Both the position numbers and the translations under genes were made by a program. This document shows positions 55,861 through 64,000 of a stretch of 64,000 nucleotides of DNA, piece by piece. Each line of letters begins with the position of its first letter. Position 1 is the first letter of the stretch. The notes under the pieces were generated by a model that worked only from the letters and a program-made list of their open reading frames with translations, made no database searches and was not told the DNA's origin. Source of the DNA: CBDCVO01 sp965223085 (lineage in GTDB: Bacteria; Pseudomonadota; Gammaproteobacteria; Ga0077536); NCBI GenBank assembly GCA_965223085.1, contig OZ244981.1, forward strand, positions 4,402,001-4,466,000, in the 5' to 3' direction.

Positions 55861-56178
55861 ATGCACCGCCACGCAAGTGAAAACGTCCTCTTTGTTTATG
55901 GCACGCTCATCGATCCCGATGTGCAACGCGCCGTTATTGGTCGGAAAGTCGAACTCGAAGCTCAAGCCGTTCGCGGTTACAGCAAACGTCGCATTATACT
56001 GGATGGCAAATCCTATCCGATATTAGTGCCAACGTCAGAGGCGGTAACTGAAGGATTCGTTATGCGACTGACCACCATGGAGCTTGCGCAAGTCGATGCC
56101 TACGAAAGCGAGGCATATCGTAGAACCAGACTCACGCTGCTCGACCACCGCGATGCGTGGGCTTACGTAGCGCCCTGA
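55861..56178 (+). CDS. Gamma-glutamylcyclotransferase-fold (AIG2-like) protein
   Basis: 105 residues from the ATG at 55861. FVYGTLIDPDVQRAVIGRKV is the phosphate/substrate-binding loop, and VTEGFVMRLTTMELAQVDAYE carries the conserved Glu-like region; YESEAYRR is typical. Members cyclise gamma-glutamylamines to 5-oxoproline or act as aldose-like stabilisers. Size fits the short family. It is divergent from the FAD-oxidase and ends two bases before the convergent LLM gene. Confidence 0.85.
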   Translation: MHRHASENVLFVYGTLIDPDVQRAVIGRKVELEAQAVRGYSKRRIILDGKSYPILVPTSEAVTEGFVMRLTTMELAQVDAYESEAYRRTRLTLLDHRDAWAYVAP

Positions 56179-56179
56179 A

Positions 56180-57106
56180 TTAGGCCGCGTGAACGATGTC
56201 GGCCACTCTCCCTAGCGATGCGCGCAGTGTATTTTCATCTAGCCCTTCGATGCGCAGACGGGTAACGACGAGATGGGTAGGTTTAAGGAGTTCACGATAT
56301 TGTGCCAGTTTATCCACGACGTAAGCGCGATCACCGATGATGGCCCAATCCTCGATTTGCGGAGATGCTGTGAGTCCCGCCGGTAGTGCCGCCTGCGTGA
56401 GACGCGCACGCAGATCGCGAACGGTCGTGCTGTGCTCGCTAACGAACAGGGTACGCATGATCGGACGCGTCGTTACCGGCGCGTGGCCGGCCGCGGCCAC
56501 GGCCTTATCGTAGTGCTCGAAATTATCCCGCAAGGCGTGCAGGGTCTCCAAAGGTGAGGCCAGGTAAGGCATGCCAAAGGCACCGGCTTGCCGCAGCGCC
56601 TTGGGGCCAAACGCGGCGATCCAGATCGGCGGATGGGGGCGTTGCACGGGTCGCGGCTCCACCGTGACTGCGCAAGCACCGTCATCGTGCAAGGAAACTG
56701 CCGCGCCAGACCATGCGCGGATCATGAGCTGCAGGGCCCATTGAAACCGCGCCCGTTTCTCGCTCGGATCGATCGCAAAGCTGCGCAAGGTCTCACTGGA
56801 ATAACCGCGCCCAACGCCGAGCAAAACACGCCCGGCGGAGAGGTGATCGAGTACCGCGACTTGCTCCGCCGCTAACAAGGGGTTACGCAGCGGCAATAGA
56901 TAGGACGTCGTGGCGAGCTGCAGCGTCCGGGTGCCCGCCGCGACCGCCGCGAGCACCATCAAGGGATCCGGTAGCGCGACAGTATTGAAGTGAAACTCCG
57001 GCAACCAAAACGATTGATAACCGTGAGCCTCACCAAACTGAGCTTGCTCGACCATGGCGGTGGCCGAGCCGTTCTCATAACTCCAAGGCGTTAATCCAAG
57101 GTGCAC
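56180..57106 (-). CDS. LLM-class flavin-dependent oxidoreductase
   Basis: 308 residues. Starts LGLTPWSYENGSATAMVEQA; QSFWLPEFHF, the strand TRTLQLATTSYLLPLRNPLL, AGRVLLGVGRGYSSETLRSF and HPPIWIAAFGPKALRQAG are typical of luciferase-like flavin monooxygenases. The third intact LLM gene of this window; sequence divergence between them suggests different substrates. It stands alone, convergent with the AIG2-like gene. Confidence 0.86.
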   Translation of the reverse strand: MHLGLTPWSYENGSATAMVEQAQFGEAHGYQSFWLPEFHFNTVALPDPLMVLAAVAAGTRTLQLATTSYLLPLRNPLLAAEQVAVLDHLSAGRVLLGVGRGYSSETLRSFAIDPSEKRARFQWALQLMIRAWSGAAVSLHDDGACAVTVEPRPVQRPHPPIWIAAFGPKALRQAGAFGMPYLASPLETLHALRDNFEHYDKAVAAAGHAPVTTRPIMRTLFVSEHSTTVRDLRARLTQAALPAGLTASPQIEDWAIIGDRAYVVDKLAQYRELLKPTHLVVTRLRIEGLDENTLRASLGRVADIVHAA

Positions 57107-57458
57107 AATAATTCGCTAACCGCCCCTCCCCTGCGCTGCGCGCATGCACCCGGCGGCCTCGCAGTCTGTCGGGTGTAGGGGCAAGCTGCTGCCCAGCTGG
57201 GAGCGAGGTGGGAAAGATGCGCTTCGAAGGGGATATTCGCACACTTTTTCAGCGCCTAGCAACCGTCTCACAGGCAGCGACGGCGCCGCGGTGACTTGTG
57301 AGATGATCAGCGGCGTCGGGCATTTTCCAGTGAGCGAAAACTATGGCAAATTTCGTCCTGTGTCGGTCCGCGCTCTGAACAACATCGAGGTACGGCACAA
57401 TAACCACACCGTACTTAATATCTAGTGCCAGTTGGGCCTGTCCCCAAGGAGTATTTAG
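57107..57458. other. 352-bp spacer, no gene seen
   Basis: GC-rich with only short chance frames. A 6-bp inverted repeat GTACGG/CCGTAC lies near 57391-57415, shortly before the NTF2-like gene, whose ribosome site AAGGAG is at its end. Confidence 0.5.
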
Positions 57459-57695
57459 ATGACTGATCGCTACACCGAATTACAGCAACTCGCGGCGCAA
57501 TTTGGCGCTTGTTTTAATCGCCACGATCTCGACGCAACGATGGAGTTCTTCACCGACGATGCCGTTTATGAAGAACTTCACGGCCCAAAAAACGAGGGCA
57601 AAACCGCGATACGCGCGGCTTTTGAATCCTTATTCGCGCGCAAACTCACCTACGTAATAGCAAAACAACCACTCTATATCGAGACGGCCGCATAA
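57459..57695 (+). CDS. NTF2/SnoaL-like protein, short (probably truncated)
   Basis: 78 residues with a good ribosome site (AAGGAG). FNRHDLDATMEFFTDDAVYEEL is typical of the first half of SnoaL-like/NTF2 small cone-fold proteins, and NEGKTAIRAAFESLF fits the next helix. The family normally has 120-150 residues; here the frame stops after TYVIAKQPLYIETAA, so the later beta-sheet strands are absent. It may be a truncated remnant, a decoy small protein, or fold differently. It lies 27 bases before the TRAP substrate-binding gene, which suggests a shared operon. Confidence 0.65.
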   Translation: MTDRYTELQQLAAQFGACFNRHDLDATMEFFTDDAVYEELHGPKNEGKTAIRAAFESLFARKLTYVIAKQPLYIETAA

Positions 57696-57722
57696 ACTGC
57701 CAGTCTACTGCGGCCACTGAAT

Positions 57723-58862
57723 GTGAAAAAAGCAGTTCTCTGTCGCCTACCAGCACCGCCGTGTGGAGCCGGCGTTCTAAAGTTGCGTATTCGTTGGTAT
57801 ACGCTAGCGCTGGTGATGCTCGCACAGGCGTTTATAATGCCGGCGCGCGCGCAGGCGCAGCACCCCGTAGAGCTCACAATAGCGGCGACCCATAGCGCGA
57901 ATACGCCGTGGGTGCACGAACTCAAACACTTTTTTGTGCCCGAATTCGTGCGCCGCACAGCAGCGTTGCCGGCAACACCTCGATACCGTTGCATCGAGAT
58001 CTATGGTGGTGCTATTTCGAAATGGCAGAATAGCCTGGAGACCGTTGCGGTCGGCTTGGCTGACATCGGCTGGGTCGGATCATTGTGGGAACCGGCCAAG
58101 CTCCCCTTGCAAAACATAACCTACTACCTGCCATTCATCACCGATGATCTGCATGCTTTAGTGCAAATCTACAATCAAATTCACACCGAATTGCCCGCGG
58201 TTCGAAATGCGTGGCGAGAACATAATCAAGTGTACCTCGGCGCGACGGGGATCGACACCTATCATCTTCTCACAACTTTCCCGGTACGTTCACTAGCAGA
58301 TCTCAAAGGACGTAAACTGCTCGCTCCGGGCCCATCCGCAGTCTGGTTACGCGGCACTGGCGCGGTACCCGTTAACGGCGCGTTGACGACTTACTACACG
58401 CAACTTAAGACAGGCGTGGCAGACGGCGTGCTCTCCATCCTCAGTGGTGCACAACCGTACCGCATTCATGAAGTGGCACCGTACTTAACTTTAGTTGGTA
58501 TTGGCGCACAGATCACCGGCGCCGTTACCGTAAACGTGAATATTTGGAACACGTTTTCACAGAACACCAAAAATATCTTGCGGGAACTAGGCGACGAATA
58601 TAGCAGGCGAGTCGCAAATGAGACCTTACGCCGCTACGACGACGCCTTAGCTCAAATGATCCTTGCGGGTGCGCACGTATCCGAGCTTGATCCACGGGAA
58701 AAACAACGCTGGATCGAGGGGCTACCAAACTACGGCAAAACGTGGGTCGAGCGTAACGAAGCGAAGGGTTTGCCCGCGGAGCGGATGCTCGGCATGCTCA
58801 TGAATGCGCTTCGCGCCCGCGGCATACAGCCGATGCGCGCTTGGGATAGTACGATTGACTAG
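57723..58862 (+). CDS. TRAP transporter substrate-binding protein (DctP family)
   Basis: 379 residues from a GTG that overlaps ATGTG. A signal peptide (about residues 18-44, LALVMLAQAFIMPARAQA) precedes the DctP fold: LTIAATHSANTPWVHELKHF, a substrate-contacting GAISKWQNSLETVAVGLADI, and LTTFPVRSLADLKGRKL. It captures an organic acid or similar solute in the periplasm for the adjacent permease. Its last 59 bases overlap the permease's longest frame. Confidence 0.92.
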   Translation: MKKAVLCRLPAPPCGAGVLKLRIRWYTLALVMLAQAFIMPARAQAQHPVELTIAATHSANTPWVHELKHFFVPEFVRRTAALPATPRYRCIEIYGGAISKWQNSLETVAVGLADIGWVGSLWEPAKLPLQNITYYLPFITDDLHALVQIYNQIHTELPAVRNAWREHNQVYLGATGIDTYHLLTTFPVRSLADLKGRKLLAPGPSAVWLRGTGAVPVNGALTTYYTQLKTGVADGVLSILSGAQPYRIHEVAPYLTLVGIGAQITGAVTVNVNIWNTFSQNTKNILRELGDEYSRRVANETLRRYDDALAQMILAGAHVSELDPREKQRWIEGLPNYGKTWVERNEAKGLPAERMLGMLMNALRARGIQPMRAWDSTID

Positions 58863-60768
58863 CGTAACCACGCCGCCGCCTGCCCAGCACGAACGCGCGC
58901 TGCAGGCTATTAGTCGGCGACTGCTCGAGGTATCGGGATGGCTGATCATTGCGATCGTCATACTGATTATAAGCGACATTGGCAGCCGTACACTTCTGCA
59001 CGTTCCCCTCCGCGGTGTGCCCGAGCTAGTATCACTTTCGATTCCGATCATCGTATTTCTAGCCCTCGGCTATCTTTTTAGTCACGGTCAACTAATCCAA
59101 TCGGACGTGCTGCTGGGTAGTTTGCGGGCGCGTTCTCGGCATACCGCGGCCGCACTGCAGTTTAGCTATCACCTCATCGGCGCTGGGGTGGCGCTGAGTA
59201 TCGCGGCGCTTAGCGGTCGCGCTTTGCACAGCGCGATAGGGCGCGCAGAGTTTATTGGCGTCGAAGGCGATTTCACCGCGCCCGTGTGGCCAACAAAGTT
59301 GGCCTTAACGCTCGGTGCATTGATGCTAGGTACGCTATGTTTATGCCGTGCCTATGCGTTTATCCCTGGAGTACGGGAACGGCGCTCGCTGAGGTGGTTT
59401 GCTGCGGTGGCTGGCGTTGTCGGCGTGGTTCTCACGAGCGCCCTACTTCTCGGCGATAGCGAGAGCCGTTCCACCGCCGGGGCAATCGCGATCATTGTCA
59501 TGTTTGTCCTCATCTACGCCGGCATGCCCGTCGCTTTTGCCTTAGCAACCGCCGCGGTCTTAGGCATTCTTTCCATCACCGGTGATGCGCGTGTCGCCAT
59601 CGCGGCCCTAGGATTAGTTGCCGATGGCGCCGTCTCCGACTACGTCTTCGCCGCAGTACCGCTGTTCGTCTTAATGGGCTTGGTCGTTGGCGCCGCCGAC
59701 ATCGGTCGTGACTCATTGCAAGCATGTCACTGGCTATTGCGCCGCGTACGCGGCGGCCTCGGTGTCGCCACCGTCGCCGCCAACGGGATCTTTGCCGCGA
59801 TCACGGGGATTTCCATTGCATCGGCGGCGATCTTCAGTCGCGTCGCCGTGCCGCCGTTGATTCAACACGGGTTTACCCCCCGTTTTGCGGTTGGCTTGGT
59901 GGCCGGTTCGTCGGTGCTCGGCATGCTGATCCCGCCCAGCCTACTGTTGATCATTTACGGTCTCGTCGCTGAAGTTTCGATCAGTCGATTGTTTCGCGCT
60001 GCCGTGATTCCAGGTTTACTGCTGACCATCGCATACGCGGCCGGTGTCATAGTAGTCTCGATATTTCGCGTTTCTTTCGCGGTAGGCGGCACCACGGCAC
60101 TACCAAGCGGCACGATGATGACTGGCCGCAGCGCACTGAAAAAATCGCTCCCCATCATTTTCTTGATCGGCATCGTACTAGGCGGCATTTATGGTGGAAT
60201 TTTCACGCCCACCGAAGCCGGTGCCGTCGGCGCTTTTGCCGCGATCGTGCTGGCGTTGACAATGAAACGAGTATCGCTGCGCTCGTTGCTCAACCTGGTG
60301 TTTGAGGCAGCTGGAAATTCCGCGTCGATTCTATTTCTTATCGTTACCGCGAGCGCATTTGCGATAATGCTAAGTTTATCGGAGATCCCCGCGCATTTGA
60401 GCGCGCAAGTAGCGGACCATGGTTTTGAGTTGACCGCCTACGCGTGCGCGTATCTCGTCGTACTGATCCTGCTCGGCATGGTGCTGGACTCAACGTCCAT
60501 ACTTTTAATTATGGTGCCTTTAGCTTTGCCGATAGTTCAAGCGCTAGGCGGTGATCTCGTTTGGTTCGGGATTATTAGCGTCATCGGTGTCGAAATCGGT
60601 TTGCTCACCCCACCTTTAGGTCTCAGTGTTTACGCAATCAAAGCGTCGCTGCCCGATCAAAGTATCTCATTGAACGATATTTTTGTGGGCGCGTTACCGT
60701 TTGCGCTGATCATGTTAGCGCTACTGATGTTGCTGGTTTTCTTCCCGCAGCTGGCGACGGCGCCCTGA
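58804..60768 (+). CDS. Fused TRAP transporter permease (DctQ-DctM)
   Basis: Up to 654 residues. The first 180 or so form the small DctQ subunit (four helices, VSGWLIIAIVILIISDIGSR, PLRGVPELVSLSIPIIVFLA) and the rest the large DctM subunit (IYAGMPVAFALATAAVLGIL, FVLMGLVVGAADIGRDS, SSVLGMLIPPSLLLIIYG, IFTPTEAGAVGAFAAI, GMVLDSTSILLIMVPLALPI). The fusion of both subunits is a known variant. The start is uncertain: ATG 58804 overlaps DctP by 59 bases; a TTG at 58855 that overlaps the DctP stop is an alternative. It uses a sodium or proton gradient to import the solute. Confidence 0.93.
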   Translation: MRFAPAAYSRCALGIVRLTSVTTPPPAQHERALQAISRRLLEVSGWLIIAIVILIISDIGSRTLLHVPLRGVPELVSLSIPIIVFLALGYLFSHGQLIQSDVLLGSLRARSRHTAAALQFSYHLIGAGVALSIAALSGRALHSAIGRAEFIGVEGDFTAPVWPTKLALTLGALMLGTLCLCRAYAFIPGVRERRSLRWFAAVAGVVGVVLTSALLLGDSESRSTAGAIAIIVMFVLIYAGMPVAFALATAAVLGILSITGDARVAIAALGLVADGAVSDYVFAAVPLFVLMGLVVGAADIGRDSLQACHWLLRRVRGGLGVATVAANGIFAAITGISIASAAIFSRVAVPPLIQHGFTPRFAVGLVAGSSVLGMLIPPSLLLIIYGLVAEVSISRLFRAAVIPGLLLTIAYAAGVIVVSIFRVSFAVGGTTALPSGTMMTGRSALKKSLPIIFLIGIVLGGIYGGIFTPTEAGAVGAFAAIVLALTMKRVSLRSLLNLVFEAAGNSASILFLIVTASAFAIMLSLSEIPAHLSAQVADHGFELTAYACAYLVVLILLGMVLDSTSILLIMVPLALPIVQALGGDLVWFGIISVIGVEIGLLTPPLGLSVYAIKASLPDQSISLNDIFVGALPFALIMLALLMLLVFFPQLATAP

Positions 60769-61103
60769 ACTGGAATAAATCCGCTAACGCCGAGCGACTA
60801 ACGCGTCGCCTGCTCAGATACAGGCACTTCCAGCGTAGCTAATCCGCGCACGAGCGCTTAAACTCTTGCTCACGGTGGCCAGGCTTCAGGCTGATCAGAC
60901 ATCGCTCCTCGTACAAACAGTTGACCGTTAACAGGCGGGACAGACGTGGTTACGATGCTAACTTGTTGCGCGTTTCCGGCGCTAAAGGATCGGCATAGAT
61001 CTTGCGTTAACTATAGGGAGAATACCGATCACACCATTGCCGCGCGGGCGTTGCCAAGCAACATGCTCAAGGGCAAAACCAACGAACATGGGGAACAGTG
61101 ACA
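60769..61103. other. 335-bp spacer before the porin gene
   Basis: No gene seen. It contains a sigma-54-like GG-N10-GC pair (60992-61005) and ends with GGGGAACAG just before the porin start. Confidence 0.5.
60992..61005 (+). promoter_or_regulatory. Possible sigma-54 -24/-12 promoter
   Basis: GGCATAGATCTTGC fits GG-N10-GC with TTGC at -12 and GGCA at -24, differing from the consensus TGGCAC-N5-TTGC at two places. It lies about 100 bases before the porin start. Weak support. Confidence 0.25.
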
Positions 61104-61889
61104 ATGAAAGCTACGACTCGCAACCGATGTCGCCGCGCACTTAGCACCAACTTAGGGCATATCGGCACGGCTCTGCTCTTAATAGTAGCACCGCTTCAGC
61201 AAAGCCTCGCAGGTGACGAATCACCGCATACGTTTAGTGCGAACGTCTTATTGGGATCAGAGTACGTGTTTCGCGGTATTTCCAACAGCAACGAAGATCC
61301 CACTATTCAGGGTGGCTTCGACTACGCGCATGCATCGGGTTTCTACCTGGGCACGTGGGCGTCGAATATAGAGTACAACGCCCAGAGCACCGATAGCGCC
61401 TCTGTCGAAATCGATTTTTATGGTGGCTTGGCGGGTAGCTTGGGCAACGGTATTGGCTGGGACATCGGCGCACTGTATTACTGGTATCCTGAACAAAACG
61501 AAGATGCCGGCGCCGGGGATTATAATTTCTTCGAGATCTATGGCGTGGCGAGTTACACTTTTGCAAGTGTGCAACACACCCCGTCGGTGGAAGCCGGGGT
61601 GAGCTACTCTCCCGACTTCTTTGGCGAAGACGGGGACGGTGTCTACCTCTACAGTACCGCGGGCCTCTCTCTGCCGTACGACTTCAGCCCCTATGTGACA
61701 ATAGGTTATCAAGACGTCGAAGGAGATAAGAGCTCGGGTCCTAATGGGTTTGATTATTTTCATTATGCAATCGGCCTTTCTAAAGCCTTTGGCCCCATAA
61801 GCCTCGACCTTTCCTGGCACGATGCCGATTTAGATGGCTGCGACGATCTGTGTAAATCGCTGGTATTTAGTATCTCGAGCAGCTGGTAG
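61104..61889 (+). CDS. TorF-family putative porin
   Basis: 261 residues from ATG 61104 (GGGGAA upstream; the frame also contains a GTG at 61098). A signal peptide with core TALLLIVAPLQQSLAG precedes a barrel of strands starting HTFSANVLLGSEYVFRGISN and SGFYLGTWASNIEYN, the typical start of the TorF (gcw_chp) family, and ends SKSLVFSISSSW-like (CKSLVFSISSSW) with a C-terminal aromatic. Outer-membrane porin for small solutes. Stands alone after a long 5' region. Confidence 0.9.
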   Translation: MKATTRNRCRRALSTNLGHIGTALLLIVAPLQQSLAGDESPHTFSANVLLGSEYVFRGISNSNEDPTIQGGFDYAHASGFYLGTWASNIEYNAQSTDSASVEIDFYGGLAGSLGNGIGWDIGALYYWYPEQNEDAGAGDYNFFEIYGVASYTFASVQHTPSVEAGVSYSPDFFGEDGDGVYLYSTAGLSLPYDFSPYVTIGYQDVEGDKSSGPNGFDYFHYAIGLSKAFGPISLDLSWHDADLDGCDDLCKSLVFSISSSW

Positions 61890-62009
61890 CAGCGTTCGTA
61901 ACACGTCTAGGCATTGTCGCTCGACGACCGCGTGGTAATTACTATCGACAGCAGGCTTCCACCGTAGTTTTTCAACCGGATCCTAGTAGTAGGCGGCGGA
62001 AACTTTTAT

Positions 62010-62051
62010 GCCAGCAGGCTGCCGGACTTAGGGGTCCGGCAGCCTGCTGGC
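62010..62051. other. Perfect 18-bp hairpin between porin and hydantoinase-B pseudogene
   Basis: GCCAGCAGGCTGCCGGAC pairs without mismatch with its inverse at 62034-62051 across the 6-base loop TTAGGG. There is no T-run on the plus strand; the minus strand continues ATAAAAGTT. It is longer and more perfect than usual terminators and may be a mobile palindromic element or an attenuating structure. Confidence 0.7.
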
Positions 62052-62098
62052 GCTCACGGGCAAACTCCTTAGCCCGAGCGCATAAAAGGAATCGTCGA

Positions 62099-63058
62099 AT
62101 GAGTGATCCCGCCAATAACATTCATTCTCAAGCCGAACTCAGCGACGACGAGCGTGCGTTGCTCGATGCGTTCCTCAGTGAGCATCAACGCGTCTATGGC
62201 CCTGACCCGGAGATCATGCGCAACCACGGCCTTATGCCACGCAGCGCTATCGAACTGCGCGGATTGTCGGGCGAACTCGATGTTGACAAAGTCAATCTCG
62301 TACGTAGCCGCATCGCATCCGCACTCGAAGAAGGCTACAACATGGTCGAGAAAATGGGAGTGGCGCCTTGCCGACATGAAGGTTAAACTGCATGCGGTAT
62401 TGCGTTTGCCCGCGGTCATCGACGGGTTTGGTAGCGATTATTTAGTCGCGACATTACGCAAAACGCTCGCAGATACGGAGGCCGAAGTACGTCGACGCAT
62501 CGCGGAACTTCCCGACGGCACGGTGCGGGTAAATTCATGGATAGACGACAGTCTGCACGAGCACATTCTGGCGAAGTGGCCACTCGCCATTACCGTATCG
62601 GGACAGCGAATGATCTTCGATTTGCGCGGTGCGTGTCCCGAGCTTTCAAATCGATCGATCAATACGCATTTGAATTCGCTGAAAACTTGTCTCACGACGA
62701 ACATGATCCTCTACGTGTGGCCTGACCTGGCGGTGAATCAAGCCGTGTTCAGCCCGATCGAAGTACTAACCGATCGCAACGCTTTGCTCGACCCCGGTGA
62801 TGAGTGCCCGAACGCGAGGCGCGTAAAGCGCGCGGCGTACCCTTCGATGCGTTCTACACCGCTTGGATCAAAGACGAACCAGATCCTGAGCTACCGTATA
62901 GGGACAGCTGGGGTGACGATATCGACGAAGTCATCGCAACCCCGCCCGGTGCGGCGCGGTATCGCATGAAAGCCAGCGAAATGACCGGCATTATGCTCTC
63001 CAACCCCAAAGATCGACGCATCGCTGAGCTCGAAGCAGAACGCGCACACCGCGGTTAA
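62099..63058 (+). pseudogene. Hydantoinase B gene reduced to three fragments by two internal deletions
   Basis: Piece 1 (62099-62368): SELSDDERALLDAFLSEHQR-like start and NLVRSRIASALEEGYNMVEK-MGVAP, the N-terminal part. Piece 2 (62367 to about 62812), shifted in frame: LADMKVKLHAVLRLPAV, DTEAEVRRRIAELPDGTVRV, LRGACPELSNRSINTHLNSL, YVWPDLAVNQAVFSPIEVLT to DECPNA. Piece 3 (about 62812-63058), another frame: REARKARGVPFDAFYTAWIK, YRDSWGDDIDEVIATPPGAA and SEMTGIMLSNPKDRRIAELE. These follow each other in family order, with roughly 200 and 250 residues missing at the two junctions. The gene belongs to the acetophenone/acetone-carboxylase-alpha-like subgroup and is dead. Confidence 0.8.
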
Positions 63059-63144
63059 ACGCAACGACAAAACACGACTTGCGTTGCCGAAATTGCAATT
63101 CGAGATCGAAGACGGCACGGTTGATTGTTAGCGATAAGGCGTAG

Positions 63145-63912
63145 ATGAACACCATGGTGGAAACGAATCGGAATTTCGCGCGCAAAGTACGCCAGGGTGA
63201 CCTCCAGATCGGTACGGCGATTACCTTGGCTTGTCCAGAAGTCGTTGAAATGCTGTCGCAGTGCGGCTTCGATTGGCTGTTTATCGACGCTGAACACGGC
63301 CCCTTCGACCCGCATGACGCCCAGAAACTGTTGCAAGCCGCCCGCTGCCCTTGCTTGATTCGGCTTCCGGGACACGATGAAGTGTGGGTGAAAAAAGCGC
63401 TCGACATCGGCGCTGCCGGAATCGTCGTCCCGCAAGTCAATTCGGTAGCACAAGCCCAGCGCATTGTCTCATTGTGCCACTATCCGCCTGCAGGTGTGCG
63501 CGGCATGGGTCTCGCGCGGGCGCACAATTATGGGCTCGATCCGGACTATCTCGCCGAGTCGGCCGCACGCACGGCAATCGTCCTACAGGCGGAACACAAA
63601 GACGGAATCGCGAACCTTCCAGACATTGTCAAAGTCCCAGGGGTGGACGCGATTCTCGCCGGGCCCTGGGATCTCTCCGCCAGCTTCGGCAAACCTGGCG
63701 ATATCGACGCTCCCGAAGTTAGCGCAGCAATTGGCCGCGTCGCTGAAGTTTGTACGAACTCGCAGATCACCGCGGCGATTTTTACGGTCAGTGCGGCACA
63801 CGCCAAGGCGGCGATTGCGCAGGGGTTCAAACTTATCGTGCTTAGCGCCGATACCGCCCATCTGCTCAGCGGTGTACGCACGCTACTTTCCGAGCTCAAA
63901 GATTCAGAATAG
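63145..63912 (+). CDS. HpcH/HpaI-type class II aldolase (RhmA/YfaU-like)
   Basis: 255 residues, ATG 63145 behind AAGGCG. TIM-barrel aldolase with WLFIDAEHGPFDPHDAQKLL (metal-binding Glu/Asp region), LIRLPGHDEVWVKKALDIGA, PQVNSVAQAQRIV, RAHNYGLDPDYLAE, and AILAGPWDLSASFGKPGDID. These motifs fit HpcH/HpaI enzymes that split 4-hydroxy-2-oxo acids (sugar-acid or aromatic degradation) into pyruvate or similar plus an aldehyde. Which acid is unknown. It follows the decayed hydantoinase-B gene. Confidence 0.92.
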   Translation: MNTMVETNRNFARKVRQGDLQIGTAITLACPEVVEMLSQCGFDWLFIDAEHGPFDPHDAQKLLQAARCPCLIRLPGHDEVWVKKALDIGAAGIVVPQVNSVAQAQRIVSLCHYPPAGVRGMGLARAHNYGLDPDYLAESAARTAIVLQAEHKDGIANLPDIVKVPGVDAILAGPWDLSASFGKPGDIDAPEVSAAIGRVAEVCTNSQITAAIFTVSAAHAKAAIAQGFKLIVLSADTAHLLSGVRTLLSELKDSE

Positions 63913-64000
63913 AGCTTCGTTCATGATCAGCAATCAGCCGCGTAATTAAAGTCACGCGATCATCGCTACCGCTGTTGATTGATCGTCCAATCGTAATCAA

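Noticed and set aside
62103..62969. Single 288-codon gene across the hydantoinase-B region
   Set aside because: Only codons from 62367 to about 62812 are family-like; the rest is the shadow of other frames of the broken gene.
1..64000. CRISPR arrays, prophage or integrative-element ends
   Set aside because: No spaced repeats, integrase, tRNA-linked direct repeats or phage structural genes were seen.

Overview
The window reads as ordinary bacterial chromosome, most likely from an uncultivated, free-living or host-associated gammaproteobacterium. The pointers are an E. coli-style LexA box (CTGT-N8-ACAG) in front of dnaE2, GreB, a large NAD-dependent glutamate dehydrogenase, a YaiO-type outer-membrane barrel, a TorF-type porin and VPxP-type C-terminal sorting tails. 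No rRNA, tRNA, CRISPR array, prophage or replication origin was found. The genus cannot be read from the sequence.

Layout. 1-4.7 kb: the end of an RND/MMPL transporter with its LolA-like partner, a secreted spondin-domain protein, and an OmpR/histidine-kinase pair. 4.9-8.5 kb: an HDOD protein and the serine genes serA and serC. 8.6-14.4 kb: a luciferase-like monooxygenase (LLM), then a tight unit dnaE2-greB-MFS behind a LexA box. 14.5-19.5 kb: a small secreted protein, an aromatic/aspartate aminotransferase, a glutathionyl-hydroquinone-reductase-like protein, a small exported protein and a Tat-exported amidohydrolase. 19.6-25.3 kb: a five-gene envelope/polysaccharide locus (YaiO barrel, unknown membrane protein, GT2 synthase with an (Asn-Gly)8 tail, bactofilin-like protein, VPxP-CTERM protein). 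25.3-26.9 kb: an EthD-like protein and a thiolase. 26.9-31.6 kb: an accessory patch with an IS110 remnant, a sulfotransferase/reductase pair, a C-terminal LLM scrap, and an IS256 remnant joined directly to an IS4 remnant.

31.7-35.7 kb: a PEP-mutase/isocitrate-lyase family enzyme, an LLM oxidoreductase, a hairpin-rich spacer and a methionine gamma-lyase-like enzyme. 35.7-40.7 kb: a complete acetone carboxylase operon (beta, alpha, gamma). 40.9-44.1 kb: a secreted SurE, an MscS channel and a cytochrome P450. 44.2-48.2 kb: thiolase, DsbA/FrnE-like protein, thioredoxin-fold fusion protein and a UGSC-type selenoprotein whose reading frame passes through an in-frame TGA. The last is the most striking find: a normal gene caller cuts it into two pieces. 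Just after it lies a secreted-protein gene broken by one TGA at a probable Trp codon. 49.1-57.1 kb: NAD-glutamate dehydrogenase, an FAD-linked oxidase, a gamma-glutamylcyclotransferase-fold protein and another LLM. 57.4-60.8 kb: a short NTF2-like protein and a TRAP transporter with fused DctQM. 61.1-63.9 kb: a TorF-like porin, a hydantoinase-B gene reduced to three fragments, and an HpcH/HpaI-type aldolase.

Together the genes suggest an aerobic heterotroph that degrades small ketones, lipids and other organic molecules (acetone carboxylase, thiolases, P450, LLMs, TRAP uptake), carries selenocysteine machinery elsewhere in its genome, and builds a surface polymer. Functions are read from recognised motifs by eye; no database search was run.
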